Below, piece by piece: positions 1 to 10,248 of a DNA stretch of 64,000 nt; position 1 is the first letter of the stretch; each line of letters opens with the position of its first letter. The position numbers and the translations under genes were made by a program. The notes under the pieces were generated by a model that had not been told where the DNA came from, made no database searches, and saw only the letters and a list, made by a program, of their open reading frames with translations. Source of the stretch: Ligustrum vulgare (taxonomy: Eukaryota; Streptophyta; Magnoliopsida; Lamiales; Oleaceae); the NCBI GenBank assembly GCA_963555705.1, contig OY743170.1:26970862-27034861 (forward strand), in the 5' to 3' direction.

Positions 1-217
1 GGATGGTCCATTCCAAGTGATCGAAAGGATCAACAACAATGCCTATAAACTCAATCTTCCTAGTGAGTATAATGTTTCGGCTTCATTTAATGTTTCTGAT
101 CTATCTCTGTTTGATGCAGGTACAGATTCGAGGTCGAATCCTTTCGAAGAGGGAGGGGATGATGTGATCCAGACCACGAATACAAGCCCGCACAAAGATC
201 CATTGAAGATCAAATGA
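1..217 (+). pseudogene. Ty3/gypsy polyprotein, integrase C-terminal end (fragment)
   Basis: The open frame enters from the left edge and reads DGPFQVIERINNNAYKLNLP, the small barrel-like domain that closes plant Ty3/gypsy integrases, then NVSASFNVSDLSLFDAG. The same block recurs at 8250-8415 (DGPFQVIKKINDNAYKLDLP), so both copies come from one family. The frame passes a purine-rich tract (gagggagggga, about 149-159) and enters the LTR at 160, stopping at 215-217. Only the last 70 or so residues are in the window; catalytic integrase, RT and RNase H would lie to the left. It is probably dead, because the LTR behind it is cut after about 128 bp. Confidence 0.85.
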
Positions 218-287
218 GGACCAATGACTCGACTGCAAACAAAGAGGGCCAACGAAGCAATGGACAGGCTAGTTCAAGGAACAATGG
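160..287 (+). repeat. Truncated 3' LTR start (paired-palindrome gypsy family)
   Basis: The sequence starts TGATGTGATCC straight after the polypurine tract and matches 758-886 almost base for base, including the run ending in aggaacaatggccaa. After 287 the match stops, so the LTR is truncated or interrupted here and lacks the palindrome array seen in its relatives. Confidence 0.75.
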
Positions 288-655
288 CCAACCATAGTCT
301 ATTATGCAAATGATGAATGCTTTCCAAAAGATGAGAAATATATATATATCTTTAAAATCGCATTCCATCATATTTATATAACTTTAGACAACAAAGCTAT
401 CAATATATGACAAGTATCCACATTTTCTATTCAAATATACATCAAGTATGCGTTGCATACACATATAATTCAATTAAGAATAATCTAATCATGTAATCAA
501 GTACACGTACTCTGCTCACTTCATTATTCAACTAATCCAAATGAACATATAAAATTGTCATTAATAATAAACTAATTCAGGAAGATGATTAATCGATGCA
601 TATGCATGTTCTTTTCAAAAATCATGCTTTTAGGTCTAATTATAGATTATCTCCT
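288..655. other. No gene seen; AT-rich spacer
   Basis: This stretch is low-complexity AT-rich sequence with a short TA run near 341-350. I see no open frame with family resemblance, no terminal repeat and no RNA gene. Confidence 0.5.
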
Positions 656-757
656 CTACTCCAAAGCACTTAACATTTCCATAAACTGGATATCAATAAA
701 ATGACCATAAAACATTAGATGACATATGACTATTTCATACTCTAGGGCTTCCACATC

Positions 758-1637
758 TGATGTGATCCAGACCACGAATACAAGCCCGCACAAAGATCCA
801 TTGAAGATCAAAGGAGGACCAATGACTCCACTGCAACCAAAGAGGGCCAACGAAGCAATGGACAAGTTAGTTTAAGGAACAATGGCCAAAACAATGTTCG
901 TGTCATCAAAAGAAGCAAGTTCCATGTTGGGACCGAGCTAAAACGGCGAGTGGATCAACTTCATTCAAGCCGTCGAAGAAGATTGTCAAAATTCAAGAAT
1001 TACGGCCGTAACCCATAATTCTTACGGTCGTAACGAGCCCACTGATGAAAACTGTGATTTTGAAGAAAATTGGATTTATGGCTGTAAATCAGATTTGTCA
1101 CGGCCGTAACACAGCCTCGGGTTAAGAACAAGATTTTCAGAAAATAAGATTTACGGCCGTAAAGAATTATGTCACGGCCGTAACTGTTAAACAGAAACCA
1201 AGTTACGGCCGTAAAGGAAGGGTCACGGCCGTAAAAGCCTGTACGCGTAAATTTTAGGGTTTTATTTATTTACTTATTTTTAGCTAGTTGTTTCCTAGTA
1301 TAATTAAAACTCTTAACCTAGGTTTTGACCCTATTTATAGGGATGTAATTTTCATTATTTTAAAACACAACTTTGATATTATTATTGAGAGGCAATTTGC
1401 TTTCAAACCTTATTCTTTATTGAATAAAATCCGAACTTGCGAGTTAATCTTGTTTGTTCAAATCTTGGGTGAGATTTATTTTCATTGTGATCAAGAGGTC
1501 AGCATATCTATTGATTGTGTTGGTTGCTTGGTTCAGTTAATTTGAATCAATCTCGAAATCGTGATTCTTTGGCGTTCTTGAGTCGATTTCAATAATTTGT
1601 GGGTTGCGTAGCTACAATTGCTACGTGGTTTGCATTA
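758..1637 (+). mobile_element. Solo LTR, paired-palindrome gypsy family (TSD ACATC)
   Basis: The LTR starts TGATGTGATCC at 758 and ends GTTTGCATTA at 1637. It is bounded by ACATC at 753-757 and ACATC at 1638-1642, so it is a solo LTR left by LTR-LTR recombination. Its first 128 bp match 160-287. It carries eight palindromic motifs at 1000-1234, and its downstream half shares the tract gtaaaacacaactttgat with the LTRs at 8414 and 43392. The end differs from the usual GGATCACATCA of its relatives. Confidence 0.75.
1000..1234. promoter_or_regulatory. Array of four paired palindromes (TTACGGCCGTAA type)
   Basis: Motifs start at 1000, 1022, 1076, 1098, 1151, 1172, 1203 and 1223. They form four pairs with start-to-start spacing of 22, 22, 21 and 20 bp. 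The first of each pair tends to be TTACGGCCGTAA and the second TCACGGCCGTAA; damaged copies (TTATGGCTGTAA) keep their place. That spacing is about two helical turns, which suggests cooperative protein binding. The function is inferred. Confidence 0.7.
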
Positions 1638-1770
1638 ACATCCCTCTCATATTTCACTTTGTTCAACTCCACCAAGGCTACTAGATCTTCAATAGTCGTT
1701 TGTTGGTACCTTGGATTCGTAAAGCCATCACGATACAAATCGATATCTCAAACAATATATTGATTGTCAA

Positions 1771-2366
1771 GGGGGCTAGATTTCAAATTTATTATCCTCA
1801 TGCAAAAAAATTTCTTTATGATCCATGGTCCATCAACTGCTATTGCATTGAAAACATCTTAACATATTATTTCACATATAAAGGTATATCAAATATTCAC
1901 TTCACTAATTAAATGAATCAAGTAAACATAACATACTTCATTAATCAAATGAATCAAGTAAATATATTCAACTTACATTAAGTAAAATGTATAATTTAAC
2001 TAAACATATTCTAATTAAATAACATAATTTAATATAAACATATCCAAATTAAATAACATATCACACTCACTTATAATTAATCATATAATTCACATAAACA
2101 TATCTAACTCGCATCATTAATATAAATTTTCAAATAAACATATTTAACTCATATTTAATTGGATGAATAGATCCATGAATGGCTTCTAGAATAGTTTTCT
2201 TTTGGAATGTAAGTCCTTCGACTAGCTTTTCATGGAGTATGTGAAGAAGTACATAGCTCATAGTACATAAATCTCCACAAGTTGTACAAGATATCATTAG
2301 AATGAGCATCGAATATGGAGTTCAACGAATTTTATAGATTGCATACTGGAGTTATAAAACAAAAGT
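1771..2366. other. No gene seen; AT-rich with repeated AAACATAT words
   Basis: From about 1900 to 2160 the word AAACATAT followed by TAAYT-like sequence recurs irregularly. From 2160 to 2366 the DNA is unique-looking. I see no coding potential. Confidence 0.5.
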
Positions 2367-3540
2367 TATTGTTGTGACTGAAAATTTTCGTGACTTATAT
2401 AAATAAATATTATTTATTTTAAAAACGTGATCATCTAGCCAATTAAATTTATTTAAAAACCTTAGTCCAATTCCAGTTTTATTAAAGATGTCCCAAGTTC
2501 ATTATTTATTTTAAAGTCCAATTTTATCAAAAGTATTCCAAGATCACTATTTATTTTAAGTCCAAGTTTTTTTTTTAACTATTTTGAGTCCAAGATCATT
2601 TTAATCCGATCCAACTTCTTATGCCCAAATGTTATTACCACTCATTCAAGTCCACTTAAAACCTAATCAACCATTTCTTGGACTAAAAACCTTGACAGCA
2701 CCTCAATCCATTATTTCCTTCCTCTCACCCACGTTTTCCCCTTTTTCCTTTTCATGCAGATCTTAATTCTAAAATTCTTTGCCTCAATAGCAGACCAATA
2801 ATCGCATAATCAACACCACATTCCCTAAATCAAAGAGTTAACCTAAGTTACCATGTCAATACCACAATTGCCAGAATATAATCCACAATCCTTCTTCCTC
2901 ACAAATTCATGAAGCCGAGCAGATTCTGGGTAAGTATCTCCCCCTCCCTCAAACTTCTTCAATCTAGTCCCACTTTTGAAACTCACGTATGGATGATAGA
3001 ACATCAATTTCTATCCATCGATAAGGTTGGGATTTCATAATTGAGCGAAAAATGCTGCATTCCAACCAAAAACCAATTTCAAAACCAACCTCAATTTAAA
3101 ACCATCTTCAAATCAACCACAACGAATACCGCACAATGCCACAGCCACCACGCGAAACCCACCATTGCCCAACTCCAAATTCGCACCCACATACTGCCCA
3201 ATTCCGATGTCCCCTAAATATTCCCACAGTTTGCCTCAGTCTTCTCACCCTAAACCATCCAAAAACTTCATCCTCTTCACACACCCACACTCACCTATAC
3301 ACCGCCGCCACTCGATGGCGGTACCAACGCCGAATTTTCGCCCGGCCAGCAGTTATAGCACATAACTGGATTTTCAAAATAAAATTCGTTTCTTTAAAAA
3401 AAATAATGATGAAAAATTCCTTGAAAATGAAAGATATTAATTTCCTAAATAAAATATCTCGAGTTCAAAATATTTTAGATAATAATAAAAGAAAGAGTTC
3501 AATAAAATGTGTGGCAGTTCACATGTAATAATTCTTATTT
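2367..3540 (+). repeat. Partial long gypsy LTR, same family as 30014-32827 and 54522-57865
   Basis: The start TGTTGTGACTGAAAATTTTC followed by GTGACTTATATAAATAAATA matches the reverse complement of the right end of the LTR at 30014-32827 (TGTAGCGACCGAGAAATTTT, CACGACTTATAAATATTATT). Downstream come the same kinds of blocks: short repeats of phrases such as 'aagtccaa', then a C/A-rich stretch at 3060-3360. The far end is not visible; the match fades after about 3540. The 130-aa frame at 3136-3528 lies in the C/A-rich part and I do not regard it as a gene. Confidence 0.5.
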
Positions 3541-4439
3541 GGTGGTGTGTCCACAACTCATAGGTCATCACCTAACTATCCATCTCGTCGTCTAAAGAAC
3601 CACGCAATCCTTTTATTTCTATGACTTCCTGGAAAGTTAGAATTTGTGGGATATGGTGCACATTTGTTATTGCACATTGAAATACACAAGTCAACCTCAC
3701 ATCCTCAACAAAAGTCCAAATGTATGTATATATCATTTGAAATGCGTCAGTCAAATTTTTACAGCTTCATATATGGACAGAATATCCATACGTTCAAAAT
3801 AATTAACTGATCAAGATCGTGATGCACTATAGGTACCGTATCATCGAGTGCTCAAACAATAAATCTATATCATAATAGACAAGAATAATTAAGACATCCT
3901 GTTGAATTGTTTCCTATCGCAAGTGTACAAATTGTGCAACTAATAAAGTGGACTTTGAATTCGTATATTGTTTCCATGAGAATTGAGAAAACTTATTATT
4001 TTAGATTGAACTCCTTCATTCATGCTTTGATTTAAATACGAACATATAGAAAAGCATTAAAGTCTTGTAAACACTATCAAAGAAACCATACGAACATTAT
4101 GCCAATTAAAACATGCATAATGTAATCCTAATCTATCAAACTTTAGAAAATGCCACAACAATCATATAATTATTGTACACATAATTATATATGCCTAGCC
4201 TAGAAACATAATTGAAGATAAATAACAAAAATTATAGGAGTTTATCACCCGAATAATGATCTTGTTGTAGAAATCTTAAATCTTGCACTTGACTCCAATT
4301 TATCCCTTGATGATTCAACTGTGTTTTGGTATAATATAGCATGATTGGGAACCCCCCCCCAATATTGCCTTATGGATAGTATATACACGTATGGACAAAC
4401 TCTAGGTAAATTAGGAGAAGAATGGACAAGATTCATGTA
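3541..4439. other. No gene seen; first copy of a dispersed 130-bp direct repeat
   Basis: The segment 3771-3900 (ATATGGACAGAATATCCATA and on) is repeated in diverged form at 5136-5265, sharing the order 'aataatyaayaga tcaag', 'gtgctcaaac' and 'taatagacaa'. A run of ten C lies at about 4354-4363. No open frame is convincing. Confidence 0.4.
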
Positions 4440-4600
4440 TAAAAAGCCCAACTACGGCCCAGTTGGGCTGCCACATGATCGCATGTAGAACGTCCAGCGT
4501 CGCGTAGTTAGCAAATTTTAGAACTGTTAATTTTTAAGAGGTTCAAGTGATCGCACTGGTTGTTAGGCCGCCATCGCATGGTAATTCCACTTTTGTTCAA
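4440..4600 (+). repeat. LTR fragment with GATCGC-type paired motifs
   Basis: The blocks cacatgatcgcatg, gcgtcgcg, gtgatcgcac and ccatcgcatgg have cores at 4476, 4497, 4548 and 4571: two pairs spaced 21 and 23 bp, 72 bp apart. This is the layout of the LTR copy at 27602-28369. I infer a third, partial copy of that LTR family; its ends are not clear. Confidence 0.45.
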
Positions 4601-6170
4601 TTTCCATCTTTTGTCTTCTGCAACTTGGTCCGTGTCTTTTATTTGCACCTCAAGTCCTTCACTTCTGGTTAGATCAACTTAGTCTCCAATGTTCTGATTT
4701 CTTCCATTAACTCCCCTTCTACCTTAATTGGCTTCATGCACTTCCCATTTGTATACGCATCCATTTATCATCTCATTGCTCTTTATTCCCCTCAATTGCT
4801 TCATTCTTCTAAATTTTTGATAATTTCTATAATATAAACAAATAATAACAAGTTAGATAGCTTTTATTCTAAAACGACAATATAATATCCTACTTTTAGC
4901 ATGAAAATAATATAGAATAAGCTTATCACATCCCGTAGGTATCGTATTACCGATGACTCATACGTCATAGATACTTTCCAATATTGATAAATGCAAACTC
5001 TACTGAAATGCATGACATACTAAAATACAATGCAAGACATGATAATCATATACTATCCAAGCCAACCTTAAATACTAAGACTAGTGCAAATCTATTATAG
5101 TTTACAATATGACAGTCAAAGTAATATTGATGGATATGGGTGGAATGTCTGCATATCTAAAATAATCAATAGATCAAGTTCATGATATGTTGTAGGGAGC
5201 TTATCACCGAATGCTCAAACATATCTGAATTGTAATAGACAATTATGATTGAGATATCCTACAGGTATCGTATCATCAATAACCTGTACGTCGTATATAT
5301 TTTCCAATATTGTAACTACATACTATATTATAATGCATGTCATGATCATTCCCCGATGTTGCTCCTCTCGTACCCCAAACATTCAACATATAACATCTCA
5401 TATTTGGCCACAACCAATAACTTTGATCATATACATCTCACCTAGGATCTCATGATTTACTCATCAATATACCTCCATACCTTAAGATCATCAAGCAACT
5501 CCAGCATATCGAGATTACGAGTGGGGTACATTGGAGTAATTGCAGTCTAATATGCACATGAAGAATACTTCCCAATTAAAATTTGATTTTAATTAAATAA
5601 ATCTGTCAATTAAAGTAATTGATTAATTTAATTAATTAATTAATTAATTAATTAGTAAACTGATTTTTATTTTAATTACTTTAGGAGTTGTGTCCTAAAT
5701 TAAGATGTTAATTCAATTTGCCTCTTTTGGAATTCGAATTGGACTGTAATTTGGTATTTAATTGAAATATGATTTTAATTCGATAAACCCTCTAATTAAG
5801 TTAATTAATTAATTTGATTAATTAATTTATTGTTCCGATCCATTTCATCTAAATTAGTTTAGACGACCTATATTGCTAGAAACTTGAAATTGATTTATAT
5901 AATATTAGATATTATATTATAATACATTTATACGATGAATGTGCATTTAGTGGATAGTTATAGACTCAACCCATGTGATTGTTTGGATGAATGGTTAATT
6001 TATTTTGCTTTTGTTGGTTGGGCATGCATGCCTATTATTTAATTTATTTGGGCCTGCAATCTCTACTTTGTAGATATGGGCTTGTGCATCCTTTGATACA
6101 GGTCTACGTGTGAACTAGTATGGGATACAGGTTGTAGCTTACCACAAGAAGATAACTAATATAGGATAAA
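4601..6170. other. No gene seen; AT-rich with an AATT tract and second copy of the 130-bp repeat
   Basis: The region contains the second copy of the dispersed repeat (5136-5265), a related phrase 'ggtatcgta...cgtcrta' at 4939 and 5263, and an (AATT)n tract at about 5625-5653. From 5560 the sequence resembles AT-rich retrotransposon LTR or leader DNA but has no boundary I can define. The expected 5' LTR and primer site of the gypsy element at 6171 are missing. Confidence 0.4.
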
Positions 6171-6720
6171 AGTTGCAGTAGCAAATGGAGATTATTGCAT
6201 TTAGCATTTGATAGAAAGAGATTTGTGCCTAACCATTACTATAAGGATCTTTACCAAAAATTACAAACCCTTTCCCAAGGTAGTAGGAGTGTGGAAGATT
6301 ACCATAGGGAGATGGAAATTGCTATGATTAGAGCAAATATTGAAGAGGATCAGGAGGCTACCATGGCTAGATTCTTAAGCGGTTTGAATCAAGAAATTGC
6401 TAATGTTATTGAATTGCAGCATTACATTGATTTGGAGGACATGTTGCATATGGCCATGAAAGTAGAGCGACACCTAAAAAGGAAGGGGACCTCGAAATTT
6501 TCTACAGGTTCTACTCCTTTTGGGAAGTCAACATGGAGTGGGACCCTTGAAAATGAAGGGATTGTTCAGAAAAGTAAGTCTGAGACACCGAAGGGAAAGG
6601 AAGAACCACCCAACAAAGGTAAAATTATTTCTGATTCTCAAACTCCTAGAATTCGAGATATTAGATGTTTTAAATGTACGGGGTTTAGGACATATCTCTT
6701 CACAATGTCCAAATAAGCGG
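6171..6720 (+). pseudogene. gag: Ty3/gypsy gag (5'-truncated, frameshifted)
   Basis: The frame reads DRKRFVPNHYYKDLYQKLQT, then SVEDYHREMEIAM and FLSGLNQEIANVIELQHY, the core of the plant Retrotrans_gag domain that forms the capsid-like particle. Near the end is the zinc knuckle: CFKC is in one frame (about 6668-6679), while GLGHISSQC lies in the next, so a one-base shift at about 6683 breaks the CCHC motif. The N-terminal part of gag is missing, and nothing upstream resembles it. The protein would bind element RNA in the cytoplasm. Confidence 0.9.
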
Positions 6721-7330
6721 GTGTTGATTGTGCATGAGGGGGTATTGTGTTCGGAGGATGAGAAGGAAGAAAAGGATGAGTATAAGGATATGCCAGCTTT
6801 AGAGGAGGCTACTGATTGTGAGGATGGGGGACTACGCTGTAGCTAAATCACTTGTCACTAGGAGAGCCCTTAGTACTCAAGTTAAGGTGGGAGAGTCGAG
6901 TGAGCAATGGGAAAATATCTTTCATACTAGGTGCTTTGTGAATAACAAGGTATGTAGTTTGATAATTGATGGGAGGTAGTTGTACGAACGTGGCCAGTAC
7001 TACCTTAGTGGAAAAATTGTGTCTACCTGTGCTAAAACACCCTAGGCCTCACAGAATGCAGTGGTTAAATGAGTCGGGAGAGATTAAGGTGAATAAGAAA
7101 GTAGTAATTGATCTTGCGATTGGTAAGTATGAAGATAGGGTGGTTTGTGATGTGGTTCCCATGCATGCGGGGCACATCTTGTTGGCAGGCCTTGGAAATT
7201 TGATTAGAAGGTTATTCACGATGGTTATAAAAATCGATACACCTTCACCAAAGATGGGAAAAATGTCAAACTTATGCCTTTGTCACTGCAACAGGTCTAT
7301 GAGGACCAATTAAAACTAAAAAGTGAGGAA
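6721..7330 (+). pseudogene. Ty3/gypsy aspartic protease region (frameshifted)
   Basis: After an acidic linker (EGVLCSEDEKEEKDEYKD) comes TRCFVNNKVCSLIIDG, the approach to a retropepsin active site of the plant gypsy type. One extra G at about 6972-6974 shifts the frame, so SCTNVASTTLVEKLCLP continues in the neighbouring frame (6966-7313). The fold then continues with QWLNESGEIKVNKKV and VVCDVVPMHAGHILL. A homologous, minus-strand copy is at 26180-26720. The frameshift inside the active site makes the enzyme dead. Confidence 0.85.
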
Positions 7331-7337
7331 GAGAAAA

Positions 7338-7445
7338 AGAGAGTTGGGACCACGTTCCCAGAAAAAGTAGAGTTGGGACCACAATCCCAGAAAAAGGAGA
7401 GTTGAGTGATCAGAAGAGAGTTGGGACCACTATCCCCAAAAAAGG
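7338..7445 (+). repeat. Short tandem repeat in the protease-RT linker
   Basis: The phrase GAGTTGGGACCAC with following tcccagaaaaag recurs at 7341, 7370 and 7428, with a decayed copy near 7398, a period of about 29 bp. It lies in the non-conserved linker of the gypsy polyprotein and probably arose by slippage. Confidence 0.65.
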
Positions 7446-8636
7446 AGAGGGTGTGAAGAGTGCCAGAAAAGAAAACGGAGAGAAAATAAAAGTGAGCTTC
7501 TATGCAAAACAAAGTGAGATTACCAGGGCCATACTTGAAAATAAGCCAGTGATTTTGCTAATGTACAAGGAATCCTTCCTTGCACTTGACGAAGATAACC
7601 ACCCCCTTCCCAGTTTAACTGTGTCTCTTTTGCAGGAATTTGCAGATTTATTTCCAGAGGAAATTCCTAGCGGGCTGCCACCTATTCACGGGATTGAACA
7701 CCAATTTTACTTTGTACCGGGAGCATTGTATCGGATAGGGACGTTAAGTTTCTTAGGTACTTTTGGAAGGTTTCGTGGGGGAAGATGGGTACCAAATTGT
7801 TGTTTTCTACTACATGTCACCCTTAGACTGATGGACAAACAGAGGTAGTAAATAGAACATTAACCCAACTCCTTCGCACCATCATAAATAAGAACCTAAA
7901 AAGTTGTGAAGAGTGTTTACCATTTCTAGAATTTGCTTATAATAGGGCTGTGCATTCTACTACATCATATTCACCTTTTGAGATTGTTTATGGTTTCAAC
8001 CCGCTAACTCCTCTTGATTTAATTCATCTGCCTGTAGATGAAAGGAGCAGTTTGGACGGGGAGAAAAAGGCTAAGCTTGTAAAGTCAATCCATGAGAAGG
8101 TGAAGGACCAAATAGAAAAGCAGAACGAGCATTATGCATCCCGAGCAAACAAAGGGCGGAGGAATGTGACGTTCGAACCGGGTGATTGGGTGTGGGTGCA
8201 TTTGAGAAAGGAGTGGTTCCCGACACAACGAAAATATAAGTTGCAGCCAAGGGGAGATGGACCTTTTCAAGTCATCAAGAAGATAAACGACAATGCATAC
8301 AAGCTGGATCTTCCAGGTGAGTATAATGTATCTGCTTCTTTTAATGTCGCTGACCTTTCTCTGTTTGATGCAGGTGATGATTCGAGGACTAATCCTTTTC
8401 AACAGGGAGGGGATGATGAGTACCGGAGTGGCCCAACGAGCAAGGACCTGTTGCATGTACCGGTAGGTCCAATAACGAGGCTGAGAGCTAAGAAGATCAA
8501 GCAGGAAATGCAAGGATTTATGCAAGCTTGGATAGACGAGTGCTCGAGTGCAAGGTCGAAGACTCCATTTTCAATGCATGACAAGATGGAAGAAGGCCAA
8601 AACCATTACAATGTGTTTGGGTCAAAGAACAACTAG
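7402..8636 (+). pseudogene. pol: Ty3/gypsy RT start fused to integrase C-terminus (internal deletion)
   Basis: The frame first reads SLLQEFADLFPEEIPSGLPP and IHGIEH, the start of a plant gypsy reverse transcriptase. Near 7735 it switches directly to [18 protein letters not shown] and CHPQTDGQTEVVNRTL, the second half of the integrase core, then FLEFAYNRAVHSTTSYSPFE, FEPGDWVWVHLRKE and the C-terminal barrel. The RT palm with YxDD, all of RNase H and the first part of integrase are absent. The main frame 7950-8636 runs on through the polypurine tract into the LTR, with GPITRLRAKKIKQEMQ encoded inside the LTR. The element is non-autonomous. Confidence 0.88.
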
Positions 8637-8656
8637 AAAACAAGGCAGAAGGCCTT

Positions 8657-8885
8657 TTACCGCCGTAAAGGCTGAAGTTACAGTCGTAACTTCTTCATCG
8701 TATAAATTGGGCAGCAAGGGACTTACGGCCGTAAACATCCTTTTCACGGCCGTAATTGAATAATGGGATTTTGATTCAGCATTTAACTTATGGCAGTAAG
8801 AACCTATGTCACGGCCGTAAGAAATAAAACAACTTTTGGACCCGAGGGTCACTTAAGGCCGTAAAGCCATATGTTACGGCCGTAA
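8657..8885. promoter_or_regulatory. Array of four paired palindromes (TTACGGCCGTAA type)
   Basis: Motif starts are 8657/8678, 8723/8744, 8788/8809 and 8853/8874: each pair is spaced exactly 21 bp, and pairs recur every 65-66 bp. Several copies have lost the consensus core (TTACCGCCGTAA, TTACAGTCGTAA, TTATGGCAGTAA) but stay in register. This is the most regular of the arrays. Confidence 0.75.
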
Positions 8886-9339
8886 CTAGCGCCGCGTTTT
8901 AATTACTCTTTTGCGGCTAGGGTTTTTTTTTTTTTGCATTTTGTTTGCTATATTAAGTTTCTTTTCCATTGTAAAACACAACTTTGATAGCTATATAATA
9001 TATTAAAGTTGTTGAGCTTCACCATATCCCAATGCCACTTTCCTGCTCAAAATGAGATGCTTTATTTATTTTTTTCTTCTTTTCTTTTTCAATTCTTTTT
9101 TCCCATTTTCCCGTGCTGCCCCTTCAAATTCTGCAGAGATCCTTTACATTTTTTTTTTCAATTCTTTTTTCTTTTCCTATAGAGCCCCATTAATTTAACT
9201 ATTGTGACCATTAAACTTCCTGCTACCATTTATATAATTCTACCATCTATCTAATTCACTTAAGTCAATTTTGCATTCCTTTTTCTACTAAACAATTACT
9301 TCAAGATTGTCATAATAAAAGGTAGATGGCCACGTTTAG

Positions 9340-10248
9340 CCTTTTCAAGGACATCAACAAGAAACTTATGGATTGATGTTTGAAGGTCTGGCCCCAGAAT
9401 CTGATAAGTTTGAAACCATTATGGAGTTCGTCTTTATAGATGAAGCGGTAAGTTAAATGTAATTTTTTTTTAAAAAGTTTTTTAGCCTTGTGTGCATTTT
9501 TTTTTTTTTTTTATAGTTTGGTCATAAACCTGACTGGTCTTCATCATCTTCCCATGAGGATTTGAGTGGCCGGTCTTCATCAACAATCAATGAAGAACAT
9601 ATGTCGAGGCATAATGCATGTTGATTTTAAAAGATCAAACAAAAGGAGACATTCGGAATACATCAAAACAAGAATATGCAAAAATCACATCCATCCACAA
9701 ATAGGTATATTAGAAGGTAATAGTATATTTTTTTCATTCTGCATTTCAATTATTTAGCTTTCTTATCCAACTTTATTTTATCTATTTTTCTCTAAAAAAA
9801 TACTTTATTTTATCTATTTTAACATGAAATACTAATTTAATCAAAGCACCTAATAGATGATATATCAGGGTTTTATTTTTCTTTTTTTGAGGTCTGGACC
9901 AATATTAATATTTTATTTCATGTTCTTCCTCTTAGCAACTATTTCTGACATTTATTTTCCTGTTACTACTAAGTATGCAAGCATCATTTAAAACTTATGT
10001 TTTTTAAAATATTAGAAGATTTAGGTCTTAGAAATTTTATTTTCTTAAAATATTTGATTAATCTATGTTATAAAAACTACAATACATCCACAATATTTTG
10101 ATGTTACTTTAATTAAAGTGTTGTTAATTTTGGTGGGGTATAATAAAATTATTTTGTATCGGTGACCTTCCTTTATATTTCGTTTGTGCAGAAGTTTTCA
10201 CCCAAAGATGCTCTTTCCAGCAAAAACGTGTTTGAAGATATAAAGTAA
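9340..10248 (+). pseudogene. Captured multi-exon gene fragment inside the Helitron (unknown protein)
   Basis: Three segments look like exons with proper junctions. Exon A (about 9340-9447) reads YGLMFEGLAPESDKFETIME and ends at GTAAGT. Exon B (9517-9704) follows a pyrimidine tract and TATAG, continues in phase as FGHKPDWSSSSSHEDLSGR, has a stop near 9623 and ends at GTATAT. Exon C (10192-10248) follows TTTGTGCAG and reads KFSPKDALSSKNVFEDIK then TAA. Phase agreement and splice sites suggest capture from a host gene as genomic DNA. I do not recognise the donor. The internal stop means it is not functional as it stands. Confidence 0.6.

Larger units (their letters stand above)
656..1770 (-). 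pseudogene. Coding-like fragment split by a solo LTR (function unknown)
   Basis: On the minus strand the flanks of the solo LTR join into one open frame. The right flank (about 1770 to 1643) reads GFTNPRYQQTTIEDLVALVE and continues ELNKVKYER; the left flank (757 to 656) continues DVEALEYEIVICHLMF and ends at a stop. Removing 758-1637 plus one ACATC copy restores the frame. Composition is coding-like, unlike the AT-rich surroundings. I do not recognise the protein. It could be an exon of a host gene or a piece of another mobile element; the join is inferred from the TSD. Confidence 0.4.

Noticed and set aside
3136..3528. 130-codon plus-strand frame
   Set aside because: It is a CCA/CAC-rich translation inside a partial LTR, with overlapping frames equally open.
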